Part shown: piece after piece, positions 1 through 7,350 of the stretch
How positions within the stretch are numbered: position 1 is the first letter of the stretch
Layout of the letters: each line of letters starts with the position of its first letter
Source: Pseudomonadota bacterium
Lineage (GTDB): Bacteria > Pseudomonadota > Alphaproteobacteria > Rhodospirillales > Magnetospirillaceae
NCBI GenBank assembly: GCA_023426365.1
Contig: JAFAAW010000042.1
Location: forward strand, 1 to 26,377
Length of the DNA stretch: 26,377 bases
Direction: 5' to 3'
Position numbers and translations under genes: made by a program
The notes under the pieces: generated by a model
What the model was told of the DNA's origin: nothing
Database searches by the model: none
What the model saw: the letters and a program-made list of their open reading frames with translations, nothing else

Positions 1-1436
1 TGGTAGAAATCCGCGGTCATGCCGTCGGTGGAGGTGACGGCGCGCAGGGCGCAGGCGTAGTCGTACGAGCGGGAATCGCCCATCACGCCCACGGTGCGCA
101 CCGGCAGCAGCACGGTGAATGCCTGCCAGATGGCGTCGTACAGGCCGGCGTTGCGGATTTCCTCGAGATAGATGGCGTCGGCCTTCTTGAGGATGTCCAG
201 CTTTTCGCGGGTGATTTCCTGGCCGGGGATGCGGATGGCGAGGCCCGGGCCGGGGAAGGGGTGGCGGCCGACCATTTCGTCGGGCAGGCCCAATTCGCGG
301 CCCAGCGCGCGGACTTCGTCCTTGAACAGCTCGCGCAGCGGTTCCACCAGCTTCATGTTCATGCGCTCGGGCAGGCCGCCCACGTTGTGGTGGCTTTTGA
401 TGGTGACGCTGGGGCCACCGATCACGCTGACCGATTCGATGACGTCGGGGTACAGCGTGCCCTGGGCCAGGAAATCGGCGCCGCCGATCTTCTTGGCCTC
501 TTCCTCGAACACGTCGATGAACAGCGCGCCGATGGTCTTGCGCTTCTGCTCGGGGTCGGTCATGCCCGCCAGGCGGCCCAGGAACAGGTCGCTTGCGTCC
601 TTGTGCACCAGATTGATGTTGAAGCGGTCGCGGAAGACGCTGACCACCTGCTCGGACTCGCCCAGGCGCATCAGGCCGTGGTCCACATAGACGCAGGTCA
701 ACTGGTCGCCGATCGCCTCGTGGATCAGCGCGGCCACCACCGACGAATCGACGCCGCCCGACAGGCCGCAGATCACCCGGCCCTTGCCCACCTGGGCGCG
801 GATCTTGTCGATGGCCTGGGCCTTGAAGGCGGCCATGGTCCAGTCGCCCTTGCAGCCGGCCACGTCATGGGTGAAGTTGCGCAAAAGCTGGGCGCCGTGC
901 GGGGTGTGCACCACCTCGGGGTGGAACTGCACGGCATAGAAGCGGCGGTCGTCATTGGCGATGGCGGCGAAGGGGGCGCCTTCCGACACGGCGACGGCAC
1001 GGAAGCCCTCGGGCAGCTTGGTGACGCGGTCGCCGTGGCTCATCCACACCTGTTCGCGGCCGCCCTTGGCCCACACGCCGTGGAACAGCGCGCAATCTTC
1101 CTTGATGTCCACATAGGCGCGGCCGAACTCGCGATGGTCGCCCGGTTCCACCTTGCCGCCCAATTGCTCGCACATGGTCTGCTGGCCGTAGCAGATGCCC
1201 AGGACCGGCACGCCGAAGCTGAACACCGCTTCGGGGGCGCGCGGGCTGCCGGCTTCGGTCACGCTGGACGGGCCGCCGGACAGGATGATGGCGCGGGGGG
1301 CGAAGGCGGCCAGGCTGTCGGCGGTCACCTTGTTGAACGGGTGGATTTCGCAGTAGACGCCGCTTTCGCGCACGCGGCGCGCGATCAACTGGGTCACCTG
1401 GCTGCCGAAATCGATGATGAGGACGCGGTCGGTCAT
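1..1436 (-). CDS. guaA: GMP synthase (glutamine-hydrolysing), 3' end cut by window
   Basis: GuaA converts XMP to GMP using ATP and ammonia released from glutamine; it is a cytosolic purine enzyme. Reading from the ATG at 1436, 478 codons are visible and the protein runs off the window edge still in frame; the family is about 520 residues, so some 40 C-terminal residues are missing. The N-terminal class I glutamine amidotransferase domain (about 1-195) has the nucleophile Cys82 in GICYGQQ and the His172/Glu174 pair in FHPEV. The ATP pyrophosphatase P-loop SGGVDSS is at 226-232. The C-terminal dimerisation part contains HPFPGPGLAIR and SRSYDYACALRAVTS. It is divergent from the lipoprotein gene at 1596, and no operon partner is visible. 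Identification is very secure. Confidence 0.97.
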   Translation of the reverse strand, partial: MTDRVLIIDFGSQVTQLIARRVRESGVYCEIHPFNKVTADSLAAFAPRAIILSGGPSSVTEAGSPRAPEAVFSFGVPVLGICYGQQTMCEQLGGKVEPGDHREFGRAYVDIKEDCALFHGVWAKGGREQVWMSHGDRVTKLPEGFRAVAVSEGAPFAAIANDDRRFYAVQFHPEVVHTPHGAQLLRNFTHDVAGCKGDWTMAAFKAQAIDKIRAQVGKGRVICGLSGGVDSSVVAALIHEAIGDQLTCVYVDHGLMRLGESEQVVSVFRDRFNINLVHKDASDLFLGRLAGMTDPEQKRKTIGALFIDVFEEEAKKIGGADFLAQGTLYPDVIESVSVIGGPSVTIKSHHNVGGLPERMNMKLVEPLRELFKDEVRALGRELGLPDEMVGRHPFPGPGLAIRIPGQEITREKLDILKKADAIYLEEIRNAGLYDAIWQAFTVLLPVRTVGVMGDSRSYDYACALRAVTSTDGMTADFY

Positions 1437-1479
1437 GAACAAAGGCCTTTGGCGGGAATGGAAATGCGCGCGTGGGCGG

Positions 1480-1508
1480 ACTTTAGCGGCGTGGCCTTCG
1501 GGGGGCAA
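1480..1508 (-). promoter_or_regulatory. candidate sigma70-type promoter for guaA
   Basis: Read on the minus strand, TTGCCC (1508-1503) and TAAAGT (1485-1480) are separated by 17 bases. This would start transcription about 35-40 bases upstream of the guaA ATG. The match to consensus is moderate and was found by eye in a GC-rich spacer. The rest of the guaA-lipoprotein spacer (1437-1595) shows nothing else clear. Confidence 0.35.
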
Positions 1509-1595
1509 GCGCGGCCCGCTTGCCCGTGGTCAATTCGGCCATGCGCGCGCGGGCGTAGGGTGCGACCGTGCCGATCGCACCGCCCGAGGACCGTC

Positions 1596-2081
1596 ATGCG
1601 CCCCTTGCTTTTCGTCCTGCCCCTGCTGGCGCTGATGTTGAGCGCCTGCTACGAGACCGCCGCCCCCGTGCTGGCCGAGGGCGTGCGCGCCGACGCCGTC
1701 AGGGACGGCCGCTGGCGGCGCGCGGACGGCAGCGAGGTGGTGCTGGCCTGGGACGAGGGCGTGCGCGCCTATCGGGTGGGGGCGGGCGGCCACGTGCGTC
1801 TGGCCCCGCTGGGCGGGCTGTGGCTGGCCGATTATCAGGCTGCGCGCAACGTGGTGCTGCTGGCCCGGCTGGCGCCGGACAGCGTGGTGCTGTACGCCCC
1901 CACGGCCGAGGCGGAAAGGAGGGCCATGGCCGCCCATGGCCTGTCCCTGCGGCCCGGCCCGGTCAACCGGCTGTCGGGCGATCCCGACCGCCAGCGCCGC
2001 TTCCTGCGGGAACTGGCGGCGCTGGACGGCACCCCCGACCTGCGCGAGGCCGAACGGCTGGTGTGGATCGGGCCATCGTAG
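1596..2081 (+). CDS. small predicted lipoprotein of unknown function
   Basis: This 161-residue protein begins with a lipoprotein signal peptide: Arg2, a hydrophobic run from Pro3 to Leu15, then the lipobox LSAC with the acylated Cys at 18. The start at ATG 1596 is fixed by GAGGA at 1586-1590, five bases upstream, and by the signal peptide; a much longer in-frame extension upstream is only the antisense shadow of guaA. The mature part is first beta-rich-looking (RWRRADGSEVVLAW, GLWLADYQA) and then helical and charged (DRQRRFLRELAAL), with no motif I recognise. Residue 19 is Tyr, so there is no Asp+2 retention signal and an outer-membrane location is possible. It is followed after 96 bases by the transporter gene on the same strand. 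That it is a lipoprotein is likely; its role is unknown. Confidence 0.8.
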   Translation: MRPLLFVLPLLALMLSACYETAAPVLAEGVRADAVRDGRWRRADGSEVVLAWDEGVRAYRVGAGGHVRLAPLGGLWLADYQAARNVVLLARLAPDSVVLYAPTAEAERRAMAAHGLSLRPGPVNRLSGDPDRQRRFLRELAALDGTPDLREAERLVWIGPS

Positions 2082-2107
2082 GCGGAGTTTTGTAACAGGA
2101 TTGCAGC

Positions 2108-2136
2108 TTGCCTCGCGCCGGGCGCTGTCGGATATA
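2108..2136 (+). promoter_or_regulatory. candidate promoter for the zntB-like gene
   Basis: TTGCCT (2108-2113) and GATATA (2131-2136) are 17 bases apart, about 40 bases before the proposed TTG start. It is a moderate match by eye. The transporter could also be co-transcribed with the lipoprotein gene just upstream. Confidence 0.3.
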
Positions 2137-2177
2137 GCTGGGTTCCACCGACGATTCCCCGGTCGAGGACCCCGCGC

Positions 2178-3182
2178 TTGAGCCAGTCCGTTCCCCTGAG
2201 CGCCGTCTGTGTGATGGAGGAGGCGGGCATCGTCTATGCCTTCGCGGTCAAGGACGGCCACGCCACCCCTTTCCGCGCCGCCAGCCAGGCGGATGCCGCG
2301 CGCGACGCCGATTACGTCTGGGTTCACGTCAATCTGGCGACCGAGCCGGGCCGGCAATGGATTCTCAAGCATTCCGGCCTGCCGCCGCAACTGGCCGCCA
2401 CCCTGCTGGACCGCGACGAGGACATGGGCGCCCAGGTCCTGGGCAATGGCTGCCTGATCCAGTTGGAGGACCGCCTGCGCGAATTCGATGCCGATGCCCA
2501 GGAACTGGCCGATCTGCGGCTGTGGCTGTCGCCCAGCCGCCTGATCACCGCGCGCTGGCGCCCGCTGGCCGCCACCGACCGCCTGCGCTTCCGGCTCGAG
2601 GTGGGGGCGGCGCCGGGAACGGCGGCCGCGCTGTTCCTGGCGCTGCTGGAGGAAAGCATCGCCGACATCGAGTCCATCGGCCGCAAGATCCGCCGTCGCT
2701 TCGACGTGCTGGAAGATGCGGTGCTGGATGACGAGATGGACGGCATCGCCGGCGAACTGGGCGCCATCCGCCGCGACGCCATCAAGCTGCGCCGGCGCGC
2801 CATGCCGCTGCGCATGCTGCTGGCGCGGTTGCAGAACACCCTTCCGGCCTGGGTCAGGGACGACGAGGGCGAGCGCTTCGACCCCCTGCTGGCGCGGGTC
2901 GAGCGCGGCACCGGCGATCTGCAGGAATGCGTGGAGCAGTCGCGCCTGCTGCACGACGAATTCGCCGCCCGCAACGCCGAACGCTCCAGCCGCAACCTCT
3001 ACATCCTGTCGGTGCTGTCCACCATCATGCTGCCGCTCAATCTGGTCGCCAGCGTCTTCGGCATGAACGTGGCCGGCCTGCCCGGCCTGCAGGACGGCTT
3101 CGCCTTCTGGTGGGTGATTTCCGGCATGGCGGCCATGGCGGCGGCGGTGGTGATCTATTTCAAGCGCAAGAACTGGGTGTGA
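2178..3182 (+). CDS. zntB: ZntB/CorA-family divalent metal transporter
   Basis: This 334-residue protein belongs to the CorA superfamily of pentameric inner-membrane channels. It has a large cytoplasmic domain (about 1-270) with the long charged helix around 155-270 that forms the funnel. Two C-terminal membrane spans follow (about 274-294 and 308-327), with the hallmark GMN at 295-297 in the loop after span 1. GMNVAGLPG resembles the ZntB subgroup (zinc) more than the Mg-type CorA, but the metal is not proven. The start is taken as TTG 2178 because GAGG at 2165-2168 lies at normal spacing; the ATG at 2214 (residue 13) has no good ribosome site. The tail KRKNWV is basic and cytosolic. The gene ends four bases from the convergent cyoE stop. 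Confidence 0.88.
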   Translation: MSQSVPLSAVCVMEEAGIVYAFAVKDGHATPFRAASQADAARDADYVWVHVNLATEPGRQWILKHSGLPPQLAATLLDRDEDMGAQVLGNGCLIQLEDRLREFDADAQELADLRLWLSPSRLITARWRPLAATDRLRFRLEVGAAPGTAAALFLALLEESIADIESIGRKIRRRFDVLEDAVLDDEMDGIAGELGAIRRDAIKLRRRAMPLRMLLARLQNTLPAWVRDDEGERFDPLLARVERGTGDLQECVEQSRLLHDEFAARNAERSSRNLYILSVLSTIMLPLNLVASVFGMNVAGLPGLQDGFAFWWVISGMAAMAAAVVIYFKRKNWV

Positions 3183-3186
3183 CCAC

Positions 3187-4038
3187 TCACCAGTGCTTGT
3201 CGGCGAACACCGCCACGAACAGGCCCAGCAGATAGGGGATGGATGCGGCGAAGTTCCAACCCGCCCATTTGCGGCTGGGATGGGCCAGCAATTGCAGGTT
3301 CAGCGCGATCAGGACCGCGCCAAGCCCCAAGGCCACGGCGGCATAGACGTCGCCCAGGAGGCCCAGCGCCCACGGCGCCAGGCTGGAGGCGGCCAGCGCC
3401 ACCGAGTTGACCAGGATGGCGAGCGCGGTGCGCCGTTCGCCCGCCACCACCGGCAGCATGGGCACGCCGGCCGCGCGGTAATCCTCGGCCAGCAGGATGG
3501 CCAGCGACCAGAAATGGCTGGGCGTCCACAGGAACAGGGTGATGGCCAGCAGCGCGGGCAGCATCCATTGCGTGGGTTCCACCACCGCCGCCCCGGCCAG
3601 GATGGCGAAGCTGCCGGCGGCGCCGCCGAAGACGATGTTCCACCAGGTGCGCCGCTTCAGCCACACGGTGTAGACCACCGCATAGACGAAGGCACCCAGG
3701 AACAGATGCAGCGCCACCACCCAGTTGAAGGCCAACACCGCCAGCGCCAGCCCGGTGGCCATCAGCGCCGCCGCCAGCGCCAGCGCCGGCCCCGGCGCGG
3801 TCAGCCCGGCGGCCAGCGGGCGGTGCATGGTGCGCTTCATCAGCCGGTCGATGTCGCGGTCCCACACGTGGTTGAACACCGCCGACGCCCCCGACCCCAA
3901 CACCATACTGATGCCCAGCAGGGCGGCATGAAGGGGGTTGATGCGCTCGGCCACCGCGCCATAGCCGGTGACCGCCGTGGCCGCGATCATCAGGGCGATG
4001 CGCAGCTTCATCAGTTCCAGGCTTTGCCGCAAGGTCAT
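3187..4038 (-). CDS. ctaB: protoheme IX farnesyltransferase (heme o synthase), CyoE/CtaB family
   Basis: This UbiA-superfamily inner-membrane prenyltransferase transfers a farnesyl group to heme b, giving heme o for terminal oxidases. It has 283 residues and about eight or nine hydrophobic spans. The first prenyl-diphosphate motif is NHVWDRDID (Asn56, Asp60, Asp64). The CyoE-specific second region is present as TPSHFWSLAI (172-181) and EDYRAAGVPMLPVV (185-198). The ATG at 4038 has GGAGG five bases upstream; an in-frame extension further upstream is the antisense or out-of-frame part of the DUF420 gene. It lies 11 bases downstream of the DUF420 stop, so the two are co-transcribed. Its N-terminal part (KLRIALMIAATAV) and the stretch around motif 1 look diverged from the usual TKPRV-type CtaB, so a paralogue is possible. 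No oxidase subunit genes are nearby. Confidence 0.87.
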   Translation of the reverse strand: MTLRQSLELMKLRIALMIAATAVTGYGAVAERINPLHAALLGISMVLGSGASAVFNHVWDRDIDRLMKRTMHRPLAAGLTAPGPALALAAALMATGLALAVLAFNWVVALHLFLGAFVYAVVYTVWLKRRTWWNIVFGGAAGSFAILAGAAVVEPTQWMLPALLAITLFLWTPSHFWSLAILLAEDYRAAGVPMLPVVAGERRTALAILVNSVALAASSLAPWALGLLGDVYAAVALGLGAVLIALNLQLLAHPSRKWAGWNFAASIPYLLGLFVAVFADKHW

Positions 4039-4049
4039 GGCGGCCTCCG

Positions 4050-4469
4050 TCAGATGGTGACGTGATAGAGCAGCAGGTACACAAGGATTCCGGTGACGCT
4101 GACATACAGCCACAGCGGCAGCGTCCAGCGCGCCAGCCCACGATGGGGCGCCCAGCGGCCGCGCCACGCCCGCCACAGGGTCACGCCCACCATGGGGGTG
4201 ACCAGCGCGGCCAGCACCACGTGGCTGACCAGCAGCGCGTAATAGAACGGCCGCGCCGCGTCCGAGCCGGGAAAGGCGGAAATGGGATTGACGGCGTGGT
4301 GGGCCAGATAGGCCGCCAGGAAAAGCGCGCTGGCCGCCACCGCGCCCAGCATCATGCGCCGGTGCAGGTCGGGGCGGCCGCCCCGGATCAGCACGAAGCC
4401 GCCCAGCATCAGCGCCAGCGCCAGGGCGTTGAAGCCCGCCGTCAGATGGGGCAGGGCGGCGGCAGTCAT
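4050..4469 (-). CDS. DUF420 four-span membrane protein, likely oxidase assembly
   Basis: This 139-residue protein has four predicted membrane helices (about 10-28, 41-58, 75-98 and 113-136). It carries the histidines typical of DUF420: His8, His36, His57/58, His83 and His109, and the C-terminal PLWLYVSVTGILVYLLLYH. DUF420 includes CtaM, a Bacillus and Staphylococcus protein needed to mature heme-copper oxidases, so a role in heme or copper handling is inferred, not shown. The start is ATG 4469, where the hydrophobic protein begins; the longer in-frame reading from 4634 overlaps the upstream small gene and is unlikely. The ribosome site before 4469 is weak, so coupling to the gene 17 bases upstream is likely. 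The product sits directly before the heme o synthase, which supports the functional link. Confidence 0.8.
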   Translation of the reverse strand: MTAAALPHLTAGFNALALALMLGGFVLIRGGRPDLHRRMMLGAVAASALFLAAYLAHHAVNPISAFPGSDAARPFYYALLVSHVVLAALVTPMVGVTLWRAWRGRWAPHRGLARWTLPLWLYVSVTGILVYLLLYHVTI

Positions 4470-4486
4470 GGGCCGGTCCGCCGCAG

Positions 4487-4627
4487 CTATTGGCTGCCGC
4501 CCATCATCACGCCGAAGCGCATGAGGGTGGCGCCATAGAGGCCAAGTGCGATGGCCGCCAGAACGGCCAGCGTGGCGATGGATCGCAGGCGGCCGGAAGC
4601 GCGCGGGTGGACGGTTTTCTCGGGCAT
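4487..4627 (-). CDS. 46-residue single-span membrane protein, first gene of heme operon
   Basis: This very small ORF starts at ATG 4627 and ends with TAG at 4487, 17 bases before the DUF420 start on the same strand. The layout is a short basic N-terminus (Lys4, Arg9, Arg13, Arg15), one hydrophobic segment of about 20 residues (17-36), and a tail FGVMMGGSQ. This resembles the small CoxF-like cytochrome-oxidase assembly peptides found near ctaB and ctaG in alphaproteobacteria, but the similarity is by layout and recall only. A G-rich stretch about 10 bases before the ATG is the only ribosome-site candidate. A longer in-frame reading upstream to 4990 crosses the divergent DUF2189 gene and is rejected. 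Confidence 0.6.
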   Translation of the reverse strand: MPEKTVHPRASGRLRSIATLAVLAAIALGLYGATLMRFGVMMGGSQ

Positions 4628-4798
4628 GCGCCAAACACCCCCATTCGATGTCGTCTTCTGGCTACGTGGGAAGCGGCGGCGCGGGCGAAAAGGCCCCCTG
4701 GACCTCGGCATGGGGCGCCGGGCCTTGCGGGACCATCCTTTCGCGGGATTGCGGGGGCGAGTTTCGCGGGCGTAGCCTGGGCCGACCGTCACGAGCGA

Positions 4799-4814
4799 AT
4801 GCGGCCGGCCGCAT
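4799..4814. repeat. 16-base perfect palindrome upstream of the DUF2189 gene
   Basis: ATGCGGCC is followed directly by its reverse complement GGCCGCAT. It lies in the 220-base spacer (4628-4847) between the divergent small-protein operon and the DUF2189 gene, 33 bases before the latter's ATG. It could be an operator or a hairpin in the 5' leader; chance is also possible in such GC-rich DNA. I see no other clear element in this spacer. Confidence 0.4.
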
Positions 4815-4847
4815 CCGCACCCTTCGGTTCCGGGATTGGAGGCCTTC

Positions 4848-5645
4848 ATGCATCGCACGCCGCCCGCCCATTCCAGCGGTCCCGCTTTGGCGGACCTGCC
4901 GCCCTTGCCCAGCCTGAACCCTGTGTCGCTCGAGCGTTCGGCCACCTGGCTGGAGCGCGGTTTTCGCGATTTCATCGCCCATCCCGGCATCGGCCTTGCC
5001 TATGGCAGCATCTTCGCGCTGCTGGGCTGGCTGATGACCTTCGGGCTGGCCGGGTTCGGCATGGGGTCGCTGATCCTGCCGCTGGCCGCCGGCTTCATGC
5101 TGGTGGCGCCATTCCTGGCCGTCGGCCTGTACGAGGTGTCGCGCCGGCGCGAGAACGGCGAGGATGTCTCCCTGGTCCAGGCCGTGGCGGCCTTGGGGCG
5201 CAACGGGCAGATGGCCGACATGGGTCTGGTGCTGCTGCTGGCCTTCTTCGTGTGGTTCCAGTTGGCCATGATCATCTTCGCCCTGTTCTTCGGCGGCCGC
5301 CCGCCGGCCCTGGACGAGTTCGTCAGCCAAGTGGTGCTGGCGCCCCAGGGCGCGGCCTTCCTGATCACCGGCACGCTGGTGGGCGGGGCGGTGGCGGCGG
5401 CGGTGTTCGCCGTATCGGTGGTGTCCATGCCCATGCTGCTGGACCGCGACGTCAGCGCGCTGACCGCCATGCGCACCAGCATGCGCGCGGTATGGCTGAA
5501 CCGCATGAACATGATCGGGTGGGCGGCCACGCTGGCCTGCCTGGGCATGCTGGGGGTGGCGGTGTTCTTCGTGGGCCTGGCGGTGACGCTGCCCATCGCC
5601 GCGCATGCGTCGTGGCACGCCTATCGCGATCTGGTCGGAGAGTAA
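4848..5645 (+). CDS. DUF2189 integral membrane protein
   Basis: This 265-residue protein has a Pro-rich cytosolic N-terminus (about 1-45) and five or six hydrophobic segments (about 49-67, 74-95, 124-148, 160-183 and 211-240, the last possibly two). The conserved-looking features of DUF2189 are present: LERGFRDFIAHPGIGLAYG near 35-53, GLYEVSRRRENGE near 93-105, and the C-terminal LPIAAHASWHAYRDLV. The family is common in alphaproteobacteria and has no established function. The start is ATG 4848 with GGAGG at 4838-4842; a TTG in frame at 4836 overlaps that ribosome site and is rejected. The gene stands alone, divergent from the heme operon and convergent with recN. Confidence 0.85.
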   Translation: MHRTPPAHSSGPALADLPPLPSLNPVSLERSATWLERGFRDFIAHPGIGLAYGSIFALLGWLMTFGLAGFGMGSLILPLAAGFMLVAPFLAVGLYEVSRRRENGEDVSLVQAVAALGRNGQMADMGLVLLLAFFVWFQLAMIIFALFFGGRPPALDEFVSQVVLAPQGAAFLITGTLVGGAVAAAVFAVSVVSMPMLLDRDVSALTAMRTSMRAVWLNRMNMIGWAATLACLGMLGVAVFFVGLAVTLPIAAHASWHAYRDLVGE

Positions 5646-5649
5646 CCCG

Positions 5650-5677
5650 CGCCGCCGCCGCGCGGGTGGCGGCGGCG
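5650..5677. terminator. GC hairpin between convergent DUF2189 and recN genes
   Basis: A perfect 10-base inverted repeat (CGCCGCCGCC at 5650-5659, GGCGGCGGCG at 5668-5677) with an 8-base loop fills the 33-base gap between the two stop codons. There is no T-run on either side. It may therefore act as a bidirectional 3' stem rather than a classical intrinsic terminator. Confidence 0.5.
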
Positions 5678-5678
5678 G

Positions 5679-7343
5679 TCAGGCCATCAGGCTTTCGGCG
5701 GCCGCGCGGGCCTGGTCGGTGACGGTTTCGCCGGCCAGCATGCGGGCGATTTCCTCGCGCCTGTGGTCCTGGGGCAGTTCCTCGACGCCGGTCACCACCT
5801 TGCCGGCCTCGACCTCGCGCTTGGACACCTTGTAGTGCTGGCGGCCGCGTGCCGCCACCTGGGGCGAATGGGTGACCACCAGCACCTGCAAATCGGTGCC
5901 CAGGCGGGCCAGGCGGTCGCCCACGGCGGCCGCCACGGCGCCGCCGATGCCGGAATCCACCTCGTCGAATACGATGGTGGGGGTGGGCGTGGTGCGGGCC
6001 AGCACCACCTTCAGCGCCAGCATGAAGCGCGACAACTCGCCTCCCGAGGCGATCTTGCCCAGGCCCGAGGGCGGGCTGCCGGGATTGGTGGACACCAGGA
6101 ATTCCACGCCGTCCAGGCCGTCGGGACCCCAGGCGCCTTCGTCCAGCGTCTTGACGGCGGTGGAAAACCGCGCCTTGTCCAGCTTTAGCGGCGGCAATTC
6201 GGCCGCCACCGCCTGGTCCAGCCGGCCGGCGGCATCGGCGCGCCGCTTGGACAGCGCACGCGCGGCCTCCACATAGGCGGTGCGGGCGGCCTGCTCGGCG
6301 CGGGCCAGCTTGGCCAGATCGTCGCCGCCGCCGTCCAGCGCCGCCAGCTTGGCGGCCAGATCGGCCCTCAGCGCCGCCAACTGGTCCACCTCCACCAGAT
6401 GCTTGCGCGCGCTGGCCCGCAATGCGAACAGGCGCTCCTCCACCTTTTCCAGGTGGCGCGGGTCCAGGTCGATATCGGCGGAAACCCGCTCCAGCAGGCC
6501 GACCGCCTCGGCCGCCTCGACGGCGGCGCGGTCCAGGGCGGCGATCACCGGCTCCAGCTTGCCCCCGGCCCGGTCGGCGACGCGCTCCAGGTTGCGCTGG
6601 GCGGTGCGCAACGAAGCCTCCACCTCGCCCTTCTGGCGCAGCGCGGCCATGGCCGCGTTCATGGCCTCGACCAGCTTTTCGCTGTGCTGCAAGAGCGCGC
6701 GGTTCTGCGCCAGCTCGGCTTCTTCGCCCGGCTTGGGGTCCAGCGCCTGCAACTCGTCATGGGCGTGACGCAGGGCTTCTTCCTCGGCGCGCGCCCGCTT
6801 CAGGGTGTCCTCGGCCTGCGCGCGCGCCGTGGCGGCCAGGCGCCAGGCATCCCAGGCGGCGCGGGTGGCGCGCCGCGCCTCGGCCGAGCCGGCAAAGGCG
6901 TCGAGAACGCCCAGATGGGTGGCGGGGTCCAGCAGGCCGTGGCTTTCGAACTGGCCGTGGATTTCCACCAGTTCGTCCCCCACCTTGCGCAGCAGGCCGA
7001 CGCTGACCGCCTGATCGTTGATATAGGCGCGCGAGCGGCCATCGGCGGTGACCACGCGGCGCAGCAGCAGCGCGCCATCGGTGGCGTCCACGTCCTGCGC
7101 GGCCAGCAGCACGCGGGCGGGATGGAACGGCGGCGGGTCGAACTCGGCGATCACCGTCAATTGCGGCGCGCCATGGCGCACCAACCCGGAATCGGCCCGC
7201 GCGCCCAGCGCCAGCGACAGCGAATCCAGCAAGATGGACTTGCCCGCGCCGGTTTCGCCGGTGAACACCGACAGGCCGGCGCCGAATCCCAGATCGAGCC
7301 TTTCGATCAGGACGACGTCGCGGATCGACAGCGAGACCAGCAT
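5679..7343 (-). CDS. recN: DNA repair protein RecN
   Basis: RecN is an SMC-like cytosolic ATPase that acts early in double-strand-break repair by tethering DNA and assisting RecA. All marks are present in 554 residues, the usual length: Walker A GETGAGKS at 29-36, a long Ala/Glu/Arg-rich coiled coil over about 150-400, signature ASGGELS at 432-438, Walker B ending in FDEVDSGIGG (459-468), and the H-loop VVTHSPQVAA (about 489-498). ATG 7343 is the natural start (MLVSLSIRDVVLIERLDL) and lies 7 bases after the bamD stop, so the two genes are co-transcribed. Its own ribosome site is weak (GTGAGC), suggesting coupling to bamD. LexA control is known for recN in many bacteria, but I saw no SOS box here. 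Confidence 0.96.
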   Translation of the reverse strand: MLVSLSIRDVVLIERLDLGFGAGLSVFTGETGAGKSILLDSLSLALGARADSGLVRHGAPQLTVIAEFDPPPFHPARVLLAAQDVDATDGALLLRRVVTADGRSRAYINDQAVSVGLLRKVGDELVEIHGQFESHGLLDPATHLGVLDAFAGSAEARRATRAAWDAWRLAATARAQAEDTLKRARAEEEALRHAHDELQALDPKPGEEAELAQNRALLQHSEKLVEAMNAAMAALRQKGEVEASLRTAQRNLERVADRAGGKLEPVIAALDRAAVEAAEAVGLLERVSADIDLDPRHLEKVEERLFALRASARKHLVEVDQLAALRADLAAKLAALDGGGDDLAKLARAEQAARTAYVEAARALSKRRADAAGRLDQAVAAELPPLKLDKARFSTAVKTLDEGAWGPDGLDGVEFLVSTNPGSPPSGLGKIASGGELSRFMLALKVVLARTTPTPTIVFDEVDSGIGGAVAAAVGDRLARLGTDLQVLVVTHSPQVAARGRQHYKVSKREVEAGKVVTGVEELPQDHRREEIARMLAGETVTDQARAAAESLMA

Positions 7344-7350
7344 GGCCGGC

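Noticed and set aside
261..1595. Long plus-strand open frame running into the lipoprotein gene (606 codons in all).
   Set aside because: It is antisense to the clearly real guaA; composition is the His/Ala/Gly-rich pattern of GC-driven shadows. Only the part from ATG 1596 has a ribosome site and signal peptide.
1530..2954. 474-codon minus-strand frame opposite the lipoprotein and zntB-like genes.
   Set aside because: Antisense to two better-supported genes, Gln/Arg/Gly-rich, no recognisable domain.
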